Assembly: GCA_002394365.1 (NCBI GenBank)
Contig: DGTQ01000025.1
Coordinates: 4,113 to 68,112 of the forward strand
Source of the DNA: Prevotellaceae bacterium UBA4332
GTDB taxonomy: Bacteria; Bacteroidota; Bacteroidia; Bacteroidales; Bacteroidaceae
DNA length: 64,000 nt
Direction: 5' to 3'
In this document: piece by piece, positions 49,268-58,307 of the stretch
Layout of the letters: each line of letters begins with the position of its first letter
Position numbering within the stretch: position 1 is the first letter of the stretch
Notes under the pieces: model-generated
Told to the model about the DNA's origin: nothing
The model's input: the letters and a program-made list of their open reading frames with translations, nothing else
The model's database searches: none
Program-made: the position numbers and the translations under genes

Positions 49268-52200
49268 TCAAAAGTTTACGTTCAAACCGAAGATGATGCT
49301 CTTAGGTATAGGCTGAGCGTAGGGGTTGCCCATCGTCTCTGGGTCAAGATAGTTGTCGTAGTTGCTGGCAAACACCATGAGATTTCTGCCCTCGAGAGAG
49401 AGCGATGCCGAACTGATGCCAAACTGCTTCAGCCACTCGCTTGGCAAACGATAGGCAAGACGCAGGCTCTGCAAGCGCCAGTAGTTGCAGGACTTTATCC
49501 ATGTGTCGAGCATGTTGTAGGTATTGCCTATGCCGTCGCTTAGGCGTGCATACTCAGCGGCTGTCTCGCTGGTGCGCACGAGGAGTGGCATAAACGTGCT
49601 GCTCGTATTGGCAGGAGTCCAACGGCTGAGGATGTCGTGGTTGGTGTTCAGACCACGGTCAAAATATACTGGGTTGTAAGATGGCTGCACCCTGACCTTC
49701 ATACCGAGATTGAAGATGAAGTTGATGCCAAGACTCCAGTTCTTATATTCAAAGTGGTTCTGCAAACCGCCAGAGCACTTAGGGTCTTCGCTACCCATAT
49801 AGGTGTAGAGGTCTCTCTGCTCTGCTGCTGTAAGCTGGCTTGCGCCTGCATTGTTGAGCTTGAAAAACTCTTTCATCGTCTTCACCTTTCCATCCTTTGC
49901 TACAAAGAGTGGGTAACCATTCTCGTCAAGGCCTGCTGTCTTGTAGGCAAAGAGCGCACTTACAGGATAGCCTGCCCTGCCTGGGTAGGTAGCGTTCTCG
50001 GCTACAGACTCGTTGATGACCTCATTGGTGTTGAAGCCCAGGTTGAGGGTAGTGGTCCAGTTGAAGTTCTTGTTTACTATATTGCGAGTGTGGAGGGAAA
50101 TCTCCCAACCCTTGTTCTTCATAGAAGCCCAGTTGACGGTGGTATATTGGAAACCAGTCTCGAGAGGCAGGGTACGTGAACTGATAAGGTCGGTACTCTT
50201 ACGATAGTAGTAATCTACCGTGAGGCGAATTCTGTTCTTGAGCACGGCAAGGTCCAGACCTATGTTGACGTTCTTTGTCTTCTCCCATTTCAGGTCGGGA
50301 TTTGGTGCTGTCTGTGCCTCGATGATGGTCTCTATATTGCCAGGCAAGATGCTGGTCTTGTCGAACTTACCTATGAGGTATGGCGATGTATTCTTGTCTA
50401 TATTACCCTGAATACCGTATGAAGCACGCAGGGAGAGTTCGTTAATCCACTCTACGTCACGCAACCACTTCTCTTCCTTCATGCGCCACAAGCCACTGAA
50501 GGAGTAGAGAGGCAGGTATCGATATTTCTTTGCTACGCCAAAGACGTCGCTACCATCCCAACGCACGCTGGAGCCAAAGGTGTAACGATGAAGCAGAGTG
50601 TAAGACCCTGTAGCAAACCACGAAACGTAGGCATTCTCCGTGTGTGTCTCCTCATGGAGTGGGTATTTCCTAGCAATGCTCTCTGTAGGGAAGAGTACAG
50701 GCTGAGAGGTCAGTGTGCGAGAGTCATAGCCGTAAGCCGTTGAGGTAACGGACTTTGTCTCGGCATGACGCAACTCAAAGCCTCCCATGAGTTCTACGTC
50801 ATGTATCTCCTTGAAGTGCTGGTTCCATTCGAGCATGGTCTTCCATGTCCACTGGTCAGAGTGTGAGTTGGTCTTCTTTATCTTACCTCCCTGAGGCAGT
50901 ATTATCTTTTTCTCACCATCGACGGTATATTCTGCGTATGCGCGCTCCTTACGCATGGCATAGCTATTCTGACCTGTATAGCGTTCGAGGCTGTAGTTAT
51001 CGTATTGATAGCCAAACTGTGTATTGAGTTTCAAGCTCTTGAGCAGTCGCAACTCTGCGTCGAACTTGGCAAAAACAGAACGGTCTTTACGCTCCTTATA
51101 GGTATTGGAGCGCTCCTCAAAGATATTGAAATCAGGCACCTCGTTCTCCCTGCCCTGCACGTTGGTGTCATAGATATAGCCACCATACTCGTCATAAGGT
51201 TGGAAGTAGGGGTTCACCATACGAGAGTAGTAAACAGGGTTGGTGAAGCCACCAGCATCTGTCATGTAGCTTTCCTGCTTACGCTGGTTAGCAAAGACTG
51301 AGGCACCTATCTTGAGTATCTTGTTCACCTTGAAGTCTGCCTTGAGGGTAAGGTTATAGCGGTTGTTCTGCACACCCACTGTGTTACCCTTCTCGTTGTA
51401 ATAGCCGAGGGAGCCATAGTAATGAGCTCTCTCCGAACCACCACTCACGCTGGCATTGTACTCTTGGTTGAAAACGGTACGGAAGAGTATGTCGTTCCAG
51501 TCCACGTTGGTAGAACGCAACTTGTTTATCTGTTGCTGAGCCGTTTCCGACAGTGCATCCCAGCCTCCCGTCTTATAAGCCTGTGTCTCACCGAGGGTGT
51601 TCAATATCTGTGCTACTCCGCCCTTTGTGTTTCTGTAGTTGTAGTCCGTCTGCAGCAGGTCCAGTTCCAGTCCCACCTTCTCCTGCGAATTGAGTAGATT
51701 CAAGCGGTCTATGCTGCGCTTTGGGCTAACGGTCAGCTTGGTTGAGAAACTTATGATAGGTCTGCCTTCCTTACCTTTCTTGGTAGTGATAACGATGACA
51801 CCATTAGCTGCTCTCGCACCATATATAGCTGTAGCAGCAGCATCCTTCAAGACGGTTATGTTGTCTATGTCCGCAGGGTTAAGTCCTGCTATACTCGTCT
51901 GGTAAATATCGTCAATATCGTTGAGGTTCTCCACGGTAGGAATATCGTTGCCCTCAAGTGGCATACCATCGAGCACCCACAATGGTTCCTGCACACCATT
52001 GATAGAAGCTGTACCACGAATACGTATCTTGGCAGGCGAACCAGGAGCGCCAGAGGTAGAAACTGACGACACACCAGCAATCTGACCAGCCAATGCCTCG
52101 TCGATATTCTTTATGGCACCGAGATTCTCGTCAGAAATCTTTATCTCCGACACGGCTGCTGTAAGTTTTCTGCGGTCTATATTCTGATAACCAGTCACCA

Positions 52201-52531
52201 CGACTTCTCCGATGCTCTGTCCTGAGGCAGTGAGCTTCACGTTGTAACTATCCACACCTGCCTTGAGAATAATCACCTTAGAATCATAGCCCACGTAGCT
52301 GACCTTCAGGCTCTTAGCATCCTCTGGCACTGAGATAGAAAACCTGCCGTTTACGTCTGTTACGGTGCCCACCTGCACTTTCTTGTCTCCTATGCCCACA
52401 GTGGCACCTATCAGAGGTTCGTTTTCCATCTCACCATCCATCACCACACCAGTTATGGTGCGCACGTTTTGCGACACAGCACTTATTATGCTCATCGCAA
52501 ACATAAATGTTATTGTAAATAATTTCTTCAT
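49268..52531 (-). CDS. SusC/RagA-family TonB-linked outer-membrane transporter
   Basis: A 1087-aa TonB-dependent transporter. It has a signal peptide (KKLFTITFMFAMSIISAVS), a CarboxypepD_reg-like N-terminal domain (TITGVVMDGEMENEPLIGAT), a plug domain (VVVTGYQNIDRRKLTAAVSE), and a 22-strand barrel that ends in a terminal Phe (IIFGLNVNF). It works with the SusD protein to import an oligomer. Neighbouring proteases suggest peptides instead of glycans. Its ATG overlaps the stop of the metalloprotease gene by four bases. Confidence 0.95.
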   Translation of the reverse strand: MKKLFTITFMFAMSIISAVSQNVRTITGVVMDGEMENEPLIGATVGIGDKKVQVGTVTDVNGRFSISVPEDAKSLKVSYVGYDSKVIILKAGVDSYNVKLTASGQSIGEVVVTGYQNIDRRKLTAAVSEIKISDENLGAIKNIDEALAGQIAGVSSVSTSGAPGSPAKIRIRGTASINGVQEPLWVLDGMPLEGNDIPTVENLNDIDDIYQTSIAGLNPADIDNITVLKDAAATAIYGARAANGVIVITTKKGKEGRPIISFSTKLTVSPKRSIDRLNLLNSQEKVGLELDLLQTDYNYRNTKGGVAQILNTLGETQAYKTGGWDALSETAQQQINKLRSTNVDWNDILFRTVFNQEYNASVSGGSERAHYYGSLGYYNEKGNTVGVQNNRYNLTLKADFKVNKILKIGASVFANQRKQESYMTDAGGFTNPVYYSRMVNPYFQPYDEYGGYIYDTNVQGRENEVPDFNIFEERSNTYKERKDRSVFAKFDAELRLLKSLKLNTQFGYQYDNYSLERYTGQNSYAMRKERAYAEYTVDGEKKIILPQGGKIKKTNSHSDQWTWKTMLEWNQHFKEIHDVELMGGFELRHAETKSVTSTAYGYDSRTLTSQPVLFPTESIARKYPLHEETHTENAYVSWFATGSYTLLHRYTFGSSVRWDGSDVFGVAKKYRYLPLYSFSGLWRMKEEKWLRDVEWINELSLRASYGIQGNIDKNTSPYLIGKFDKTSILPGNIETIIEAQTAPNPDLKWEKTKNVNIGLDLAVLKNRIRLTVDYYYRKSTDLISSRTLPLETGFQYTTVNWASMKNKGWEISLHTRNIVNKNFNWTTTLNLGFNTNEVINESVAENATYPGRAGYPVSALFAYKTAGLDENGYPLFVAKDGKVKTMKEFFKLNNAGASQLTAAEQRDLYTYMGSEDPKCSGGLQNHFEYKNWSLGINFIFNLGMKVRVQPSYNPVYFDRGLNTNHDILSRWTPANTSSTFMPLLVRTSETAAEYARLSDGIGNTYNMLDTWIKSCNYWRLQSLRLAYRLPSEWLKQFGISSASLSLEGRNLMVFASNYDNYLDPETMGNPYAQPIPKSIIFGLNVNF

Positions 52532-55176
52532 TTATTCAGTCCTAACGCTGTTTGTATTCTCATTATCACGTCTTCGTAGTGCATTTGCGTGCTCAGGTCT
52601 CCCGTTGCGCGTTTAGCCTTCAGGAGTTTCAGTATGCGTATGAGTTCGCCACGCTTTACGCTTATGGCATCGCTCACCCTGTTTATCTGGGATGACGACA
52701 TATCTATCGACCTGTATCCACTGCTCTTTACAAATAGTTTTTCATTGTCTATCTTCTTGCTTTCTTCGCTTAGCTCGGGCGCAAACGGAACTTGCTCTGA
52801 CAAGCCAACAAGCTGGAGCGGCAAGCGTAATTTCTCGTCCAATATCTTGCATGAAAGTTTCACTCCCTCCTGCTCGGCAGCTGCTGTTATGAGGGCGTCC
52901 ACAAAACTCTTCTGCACATTGCGCTCCATTACGTCGAGCGACGCTCCTGCATTGGTCTTGCTAAAGATATTCTGATGCAACATCTGCATCATCTCTACTG
53001 CTGTGAATGCCTTCTTGCCGTTTACCCACTCGTTCTCGTACATGCGCACCAGACGATCGTTGGTCATCATGTCCCACAAAATAAAGTTCTGTGTGTTTTT
53101 CAGCACTAATACAGGCTCTTGCTCCATAACCCCCTTCGGAGTGTTACGTGGCAGGAATATCTGCGAAGAGTATTTGTTGCCGAAGAGCCATTTAGGGAAT
53201 GTCAGCACCTCGTCTATCATAAACTGTACAGCCTCTTTCTGTCTCTCTTTCTCCACAAACTCAAATGCCGTCTTTATCTCGTAAGGTGCACTGCCCTCAA
53301 GCATAGGACGTTCCATATACATGCCGCCTATGTTTGCCAGCACATGATAGAGATACAACTTCCATTGCCCCAAGACGTATGAGTACAGCTCTGCAGCATC
53401 GTCGTAGCTCTGCTCCTTGTCTGCCGTGCGTGTCCAGTCTATTATGTGCGGCATTATGCGTTTTAGGTTTGCAATGCCGAGCTTAGCCGACTTCACAGGG
53501 TTGTCACCCAAGTCTTCGCTCATGGCTCTTGGGTCTATGGCTGAGCGCTGTGGCTGCTGCTCGCTGTAGCGATACTCCTTACCCTTATATTTAGACAGCA
53601 ACTCTGCCAAAGCCTTTTTCTCGTCTGTTCCCTTGGGATACCAGCGATAACCCCACTCTATGGCCATCAGGTCGTAAGGTCCGATGGCTGGTGACAACTG
53701 CTTCACACCGTCACCAGGCTGAGCCACATAATTGAAGCGTGCATAGTCCATTATGCTTGCCGACGTGCCACCTACATTCTTTATGAAAGATTCCGAGCGC
53801 AAGGAGTCCGTAGGATATGCAGCCGATGCTATCATGTTATGACGTAAGCCCAAGGAGTGACCCGTCTCGTGGCAAGCCACAAATCTCACGGCATCGCCTA
53901 TCATATTCTGTGGCAAATGGTGGAAGGAACGTGCTCTTGGGTCGGTAGGAGCCGTCTGCACTATCAACCACTCACGCACCAACGCCAACACATTGTGCCA
54001 CCACACTATGTCTGCCTCAAATATCTCTCCCGTACGAGGGTCCACCGTCGAGGGTCCCATAGCGTTCTGTTTCTCTGATGCAGCGTATGTCAGAACCGAA
54101 TATCTCAGGTCGTCGCCATCTATGTCTATCGAATCGTCTGGCACTATGGCACGCACCACGTTCTTAAAGCCAGCTATTTCGAATGCCCTGTTCCAGTCCG
54201 TTATACCTTTTATAATATAAGGGCGCAGATATTCTGGGGTAGCCTTGTCTATATAGAACACTATAGGCTTCTTTGGCTCTACCAGCTCACCCCGCATATA
54301 GGCTGCTGTGTCACTCGGTTCGAGTCGCCAGCGTGTTACGTAGCCAGTCCTCTTAGCCCTTTGCTGATAGTCATCGTAGTACAATGCGGGGGTGGTGAAA
54401 TATCCCACTCTCCAATCCTGCTCCCTGCTCGTCATCTGTTCCTCGGGCAGGAGACTTATTGACGTGCTCACTTCCACCGTTATGTTTACCTTCGACTGTC
54501 CCTCGTGTACCACTGTAGTCAGCTCCGACCTTGCCACAACGCTCTGCTCATAAGCCTTTACGTTCAATATGCGCGACATCTCAGTGTCAGGGTTCGTACC
54601 CACGTTGATAGCGTTGAATACATCATTGAGGATATTTTTCCTGCCGTTAAAGAGCTCTGTTGCATTGAAAAGCACAGTCGTAGAGTCTGGTGCCACTGCT
54701 CTCACCTTCAGTGAAGCAATTACAGGGTCTATGTAGTTGTCAGCCACCGAGCGTGATATATTCGAGTACTTAGGCACCTCTGGCGCAACCCTTTTCTCTC
54801 TTATCAACACTCTGTCGCGCTCCTTCAGCCATTCGAAGGCTATCATCATGCTCTCGTAGTTGACACCTTTGTTGGCACTTGCCTCGTTCAGCTCTTCCGG
54901 CACTCGCTGCAGTCGATTGTGCACAAGGAAAGCTTTACCCATCAACTTTACAGGTATTTCCAGATACACAGAGTCGCCCTTCTGCACTACATTCATTACT
55001 CCCTCCATCTTCACAGAGTCGCGACCTGTCAGCACCTTGTACTGCGTCTCCGACTTCGGCTCAGTTTTCTTGTTTGCCGTAACTGTGAGTGGAAGGAACA
55101 CAAACATCAGAGCAGCTATAACTGCAAAATATTTTCCGGTATTATATATAGCGTTTTTCTTAACATGCCTAATCAT
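52528..55176 (-). CDS. Zinc-dependent metalloprotease, DUF5117/DUF4953-type
   Basis: An 882-aa exported protein. The signal peptide is about residues 1-35. The zinc motif is HETGHSLGLRHN near residue 440, with the Met-turn-like SIMDYARFNYV. This is the large gluzincin/metzincin-like family with DUF5117 and DUF5118 domains common in Bacteroidetes. A TTG extension to 55191 is rejected: a promoter (55211-55181) lies right before ATG 55176. Near the C-terminus RLPLQLVGLSEQVPFAPE is coded by a repeat (52788-52835). First gene of the operon with SusC, SusD, the propeller and the C10 peptidase. Confidence 0.9.
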   Translation of the reverse strand: MIRHVKKNAIYNTGKYFAVIAALMFVFLPLTVTANKKTEPKSETQYKVLTGRDSVKMEGVMNVVQKGDSVYLEIPVKLMGKAFLVHNRLQRVPEELNEASANKGVNYESMMIAFEWLKERDRVLIREKRVAPEVPKYSNISRSVADNYIDPVIASLKVRAVAPDSTTVLFNATELFNGRKNILNDVFNAINVGTNPDTEMSRILNVKAYEQSVVARSELTTVVHEGQSKVNITVEVSTSISLLPEEQMTSREQDWRVGYFTTPALYYDDYQQRAKRTGYVTRWRLEPSDTAAYMRGELVEPKKPIVFYIDKATPEYLRPYIIKGITDWNRAFEIAGFKNVVRAIVPDDSIDIDGDDLRYSVLTYAASEKQNAMGPSTVDPRTGEIFEADIVWWHNVLALVREWLIVQTAPTDPRARSFHHLPQNMIGDAVRFVACHETGHSLGLRHNMIASAAYPTDSLRSESFIKNVGGTSASIMDYARFNYVAQPGDGVKQLSPAIGPYDLMAIEWGYRWYPKGTDEKKALAELLSKYKGKEYRYSEQQPQRSAIDPRAMSEDLGDNPVKSAKLGIANLKRIMPHIIDWTRTADKEQSYDDAAELYSYVLGQWKLYLYHVLANIGGMYMERPMLEGSAPYEIKTAFEFVEKERQKEAVQFMIDEVLTFPKWLFGNKYSSQIFLPRNTPKGVMEQEPVLVLKNTQNFILWDMMTNDRLVRMYENEWVNGKKAFTAVEMMQMLHQNIFSKTNAGASLDVMERNVQKSFVDALITAAAEQEGVKLSCKILDEKLRLPLQLVGLSEQVPFAPELSEESKKIDNEKLFVKSSGYRSIDMSSSQINRVSDAISVKRGELIRILKLLKAKRATGDLSTQMHYEDVIMRIQTALGLNK
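52788..52835 (-). repeat. Palindromic repeat inside the metalloprotease gene
   Basis: On the minus strand ACGCTTGCCGCTCCAGCTTG, TTGGCTTGTCAGAGCAAG and TTCCG, the same unit as in the patB 3' end, inserted in frame without a stop. Confidence 0.82.
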
Positions 55177-55180
55177 GTTG

Positions 55181-55211
55181 CAAAGATACAAAAAAACTTA
55201 GGTTTTGCAAA
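55181..55211 (-). promoter_or_regulatory. Promoter of the protease-SusCD operon
   Basis: TTTG (55211-55208), a 19-bp spacer and TATCTTTG (55188-55181). ATG 55176 follows 4 nt later, so the message is probably leaderless. Confidence 0.82.
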
Positions 55212-55376
55212 ATATTCTTACAAAAATATCACTTTTTCCAGAAAACTGCGAACTGCGAACTACTAACTATGAACTAAAATTAGTATCTTTGTACCCAACA
55301 AAAAAACAAGAGTATGCTCACGCACTCTCTTGTCGTCATTATGAAACAAATTAAATAAAACCTTTTACTTATGTTG

Positions 55377-55463
55377 CGGAAGGTGGGGGATTCGAACCCC
55401 CGGTACGGTAACCCGTACGTCAGTTTAGCAAACTGGTGGTTTCAGCCACTCACCCAACCTTCC
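55377..55463 (-). tRNA. tRNA-Ser(GCU)
   Basis: The acceptor stem pairs GGAAGGT with ACCTTCC, the anticodon loop TTGCTAA gives anticodon GCU, a long variable arm with CGTACGG and CCGTACC marks a class II tRNA, and the T loop TTCGAATC is standard. The discriminator is G and CCA is not encoded. It reads codons AGC and AGU. Confidence 0.97.
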
Positions 55464-55489
55464 AAACGCTCGTTAGGCGTAACCAAAAT

Positions 55490-55582
55490 TCTTGCTTTAG
55501 CAAGCGTAGCGCACTCGCGCATCCTATTTTTGCCTCTCTGCCTGCTGTAAGGTGTCACAAGCGTAGCTTTGCGTCCGATTAC
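55490..55582 (-). repeat. Palindromic repeats in the tRNA-Ser leader
   Basis: CTTGCTTTAGCAAGCGTAGC at 55490-55509 and ACAAGCGTAGCTTTGCGTCC at 55557-55576 (followed by GATTAC). Both belong to the CAAGCGTAGC family. Confidence 0.75.
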
Positions 55583-55608
55583 AGGCAAGCCTTTCTGAAA
55601 GGCGAGTG

Positions 55609-55616
55609 CAAAGGTA
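55609..55616 (-). promoter_or_regulatory. Probable -7 box of tRNA-Ser
   Basis: TACCTTTG on the minus strand. Transcription from here gives a tRNA precursor with a 5' leader of about 140 nt that holds both palindromic repeats. Confidence 0.55.
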
Positions 55617-55625
55617 GTAATTTTA

Positions 55626-55657
55626 ATGAAGAATGAAGAATGAAGAATGAAGAATTA
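55626..55657. repeat. 7-bp GAAGAAT tandem repeat
   Basis: Four units of GAAGAAT with imperfect ends, between the divergent tRNA-Ser and GH28 promoters. TAACTTTG at 55672-55679 is the likely -7 box of the GH28 gene. Confidence 0.85.
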
Positions 55658-55708
55658 TAAATAACTTTGCATTTTTTAACTAACTGAACCTCTAAAAAGC
55701 TTCAAGCA

Positions 55709-57142
55709 ATGAAACATTTACTCCTACTCCCACTCCTGTTTATGCACCTCGCAGCAGCTCTTGCTCTGTCAAATCAACAAACTGGAACCCCTGCTCTGTC
55801 AAGCCAACAAACTGGAGCGACAGGTGACAACCTGTCTCTGCGTGACTCCATACTCTCCATCATCAATGGTGCACCCTCCCAGCGTCATGCTATCAGCGAC
55901 CAGCGCAAGGCGCTCATAACATCTTTCGGAGCCAAAGGAGACGGCAAGACTGACTGCAAGCCTGCCTTCGACAAAGCCATCAAACGTGCCAGACGATACA
56001 TGCGAGGTCTGCACATCGTAGTGCCTGAAGGCAAGTGGTACGTCAAGGGTCCCATACACTTTGCCAGCGACGTGACTCTCGAACTGCAGCGTGGTGCCAC
56101 CCTGCTCTTCTCCCCCAACCCAGAGGACTACCTGCCTATGGTCGAGACATCGTGGGAGGGCTCTTTCTGCTATAACTACAGTCCCTTCATCTATGGCAAA
56201 GGTCTCCAGAACGTAGCCATCATAGGCGAGGGCACTATTGACGGCAACTGCATGCAGACATTCCCAAAGTGGAAGACCATGCAGAAGGCAGACCAGCAGC
56301 TGTTGCGCCAGCAAGACCACCAGGAGACACCCGTCTCCCAGCGTCTTTTTGGCAAAGGTCACTATCTGCGCCCACAACTCATGCAGTTCTATAACTGCAA
56401 GGACATTACCATCAGCGGTGTATTCATCACCAACAGTCCCTTCTGGTGTGTCCACCTCCTGTGTTGCGAGAATGTCATTTGCCGAGGCTTGCGCTATGAT
56501 GCCAAACTCGTCAACAACGACGGCATAGACCCCGAGATGACTCGCAACCTGCTCATTGAGAATATAGACTTCAACAATGGCGACGACAACGTAGCCATCA
56601 AGGCTGGCAGAGACAACGACGGCTGGCACTCCTCTGCTCGTCCGTCAGAGAACATCATCATTCGCAACTGCCATTTCAAGGGTTTGCACGGAGTGGTGAT
56701 AGGTTCTGAAATGAGCGCAGGAGTAAGAAATGTATTCGTCGAAGACTGCGACTATGCAGGCTATGTCAAGCGAGGACTCTACATCAAGACAAACCCAAAC
56801 AGAGGTGGTTTCGTCAACAATATCTACTTCAACCGTTGCAAGTTTGGCGAGGTAGAAGACCTCTTCTATATCACCTCCATGTATGCAGGCGAGGGAGCAG
56901 ACGACCACCACTTCACTGACGTTCACAACATCCACGTCTCTGACGTAACCTGCCAGAGTGCCAGTGCAGCAGCCATTGTCCTTCAGGGCACAGAGGCAAA
57001 GCCCCTCCACGATATCTCCTTCCGCAATGTCAACGTAGGCAAGGCTGCCATAGGTTATGCCTCTATGAACACCCTTGACATCATCCTCCAGAACTGCAAC
57101 CTCGGAGGCACTGTGCAGGGAGCACCCTCGCAAGCTAAATAG
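55709..57142 (+). CDS. Polygalacturonase-type glycoside hydrolase, GH28
   Basis: A 477-aa exported beta-helix hydrolase for galacturonan or rhamnogalacturonan. The signal peptide is MKHLLLLPLLFMHLAAALA. The fold begins with ITSFGAKGDGKTDCKPAF; active-site motifs are TNSPFWCVHL, NNDGIDPEM, FNNGDDNVAIKAGRDNDG, HGVVIGSEM and GLYIKTNPNRGG. Right after the signal peptide two 30-bp repeat units (55761-55819) code for LSNQQTGTPALSSQQTG, a small spacer in front of the catalytic domain. Confidence 0.93.
   Translation: MKHLLLLPLLFMHLAAALALSNQQTGTPALSSQQTGATGDNLSLRDSILSIINGAPSQRHAISDQRKALITSFGAKGDGKTDCKPAFDKAIKRARRYMRGLHIVVPEGKWYVKGPIHFASDVTLELQRGATLLFSPNPEDYLPMVETSWEGSFCYNYSPFIYGKGLQNVAIIGEGTIDGNCMQTFPKWKTMQKADQQLLRQQDHQETPVSQRLFGKGHYLRPQLMQFYNCKDITISGVFITNSPFWCVHLLCCENVICRGLRYDAKLVNNDGIDPEMTRNLLIENIDFNNGDDNVAIKAGRDNDGWHSSARPSENIIIRNCHFKGLHGVVIGSEMSAGVRNVFVEDCDYAGYVKRGLYIKTNPNRGGFVNNIYFNRCKFGEVEDLFYITSMYAGEGADDHHFTDVHNIHVSDVTCQSASAAAIVLQGTEAKPLHDISFRNVNVGKAAIGYASMNTLDIILQNCNLGGTVQGAPSQAK
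55761..55819 (+). repeat. Two tandem repeat units inside the GH28 gene
   Basis: TTGCTCTGTCAAATCAACAA and CTGCTCTGTCAAGCCAACAA, each followed by ACTGGA. They match the first half of the repeat in the patB 3' end. Confidence 0.82.
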
Positions 57143-57168
57143 CGCAAAAAGAGTATTTGGCCAGAAGT

Positions 57169-57219
57169 GTTAAAAACTGACATTTCTTTTGCAAGAATTG
57201 AGCGAAAACAGTAACTTTG
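57169..57219 (+). promoter_or_regulatory. Promoter with GTTAAA box for the Gfo/Idh gene
   Basis: GTTAAAAACTGACATTTC, TTTG (57188-57191), a 20-bp spacer and TAACTTTG (57212-57219), with a leader of about 45 nt. Confidence 0.82.
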
Positions 57220-57268
57220 CGGAGTAATTGTATTTTCCCCATTCACTCGTAACTAATCTGAACAGAAC

Positions 57269-58240
57269 ATGAACATCGGAATAATATCGACAGGACGCAT
57301 GGCTGGCATGGCAGCCGATACCATCAGCAAGATGCCTGACGCAAGATGCTGGGCTGTGGCTTCACGCTCCATATACAAGGCAGAGGAATTTGCCAAGGAG
57401 CACAACGTGGAGAAAGCCTACGGTTCGTACTCGGAACTGCTCGCCGACAAGGACGTTGACCTTGTTTATATCGCCACCCCCCACTCCATGCACTACGACA
57501 TAACGATGGAGGCACTCGGCAAGGGCAAGCCCTGTCTGGTGGAGAAGGCTTTCATGGCCAACGAGGAGCAGAGCCGAGAGGTAATAGAACTGGCGAAGAA
57601 GAACAACGTATTCGTAGCAGAAGCCATGTGGACACGCTACCAGCCAGCTGTAGAGATGGTGCGCAACATGATGAAGCGCATAGGCACTGTGAGATTGCTG
57701 ACGGCAAACATAGGCTACAACATGGTGTGGAGAAAACCCAAATTGCTACAACCCGAACTGTGTGGTGGTGCCCTGATGGACGTGGGTGTGTATGGACTGA
57801 ATTTCGTAAGGATGTTCTGCCCAGACAGCGAGGTTTTGGAGATAGACGGACTGTGCACACAGAGTGATACGGAAATGGACCTGAGCGAGGTGATTACACT
57901 AAAGTTATCCAACGACGTGCTTGCAACAATACAGGCTACAGCCGATGCTACGAGCAGCAATCGCGGAGTTATAACTGGCACTAATGGTTTCATCGTAGTT
58001 GACAACATAAACAACCCCCAGATGATAAGCCTCTATGCCTCAGACCGCACTCTGACGGAGGAGCAGAGAGTGCCTGAACAGTTAACGGGTTACGAATACG
58101 AGTTTCGCGTGTGTGGCGAGGCTATCAGACAAGGACTGACAGAACCCTCCTGCATGCCTCACGAAGAGACGCTCCTCATCATGCGACTGATGGACGGACT
58201 GCGAAAGAAGTGGGGAGTGAAGTGGGGGTTTGAGAGTTAA
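57269..58240 (+). CDS. Gfo/Idh/MocA-family oxidoreductase
   Basis: A 323-aa NAD(P)-dependent oxidoreductase. The Rossmann start is MNIGIISTGRMAGMAADTIS, followed by the family segment GKPCLVEKAFMANEEQSREV, where the usual EKP reads EKA, and the C-terminal domain from about residue 125. It has no signal peptide and acts in the cytoplasm on a sugar or cyclitol, possibly a product of pectin degradation given its neighbours. The GH105-GH28 gene follows by 67 bp. Confidence 0.88.
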   Translation: MNIGIISTGRMAGMAADTISKMPDARCWAVASRSIYKAEEFAKEHNVEKAYGSYSELLADKDVDLVYIATPHSMHYDITMEALGKGKPCLVEKAFMANEEQSREVIELAKKNNVFVAEAMWTRYQPAVEMVRNMMKRIGTVRLLTANIGYNMVWRKPKLLQPELCGGALMDVGVYGLNFVRMFCPDSEVLEIDGLCTQSDTEMDLSEVITLKLSNDVLATIQATADATSSNRGVITGTNGFIVVDNINNPQMISLYASDRTLTEEQRVPEQLTGYEYEFRVCGEAIRQGLTEPSCMPHEETLLIMRLMDGLRKKWGVKWGFES

Positions 58241-58307
58241 GGGTTTAGAGTTTAGAGTTAAAAGTTAAGAGCAAAATCTCTTTACACAATATATATAATA
58301 TAAGAAT

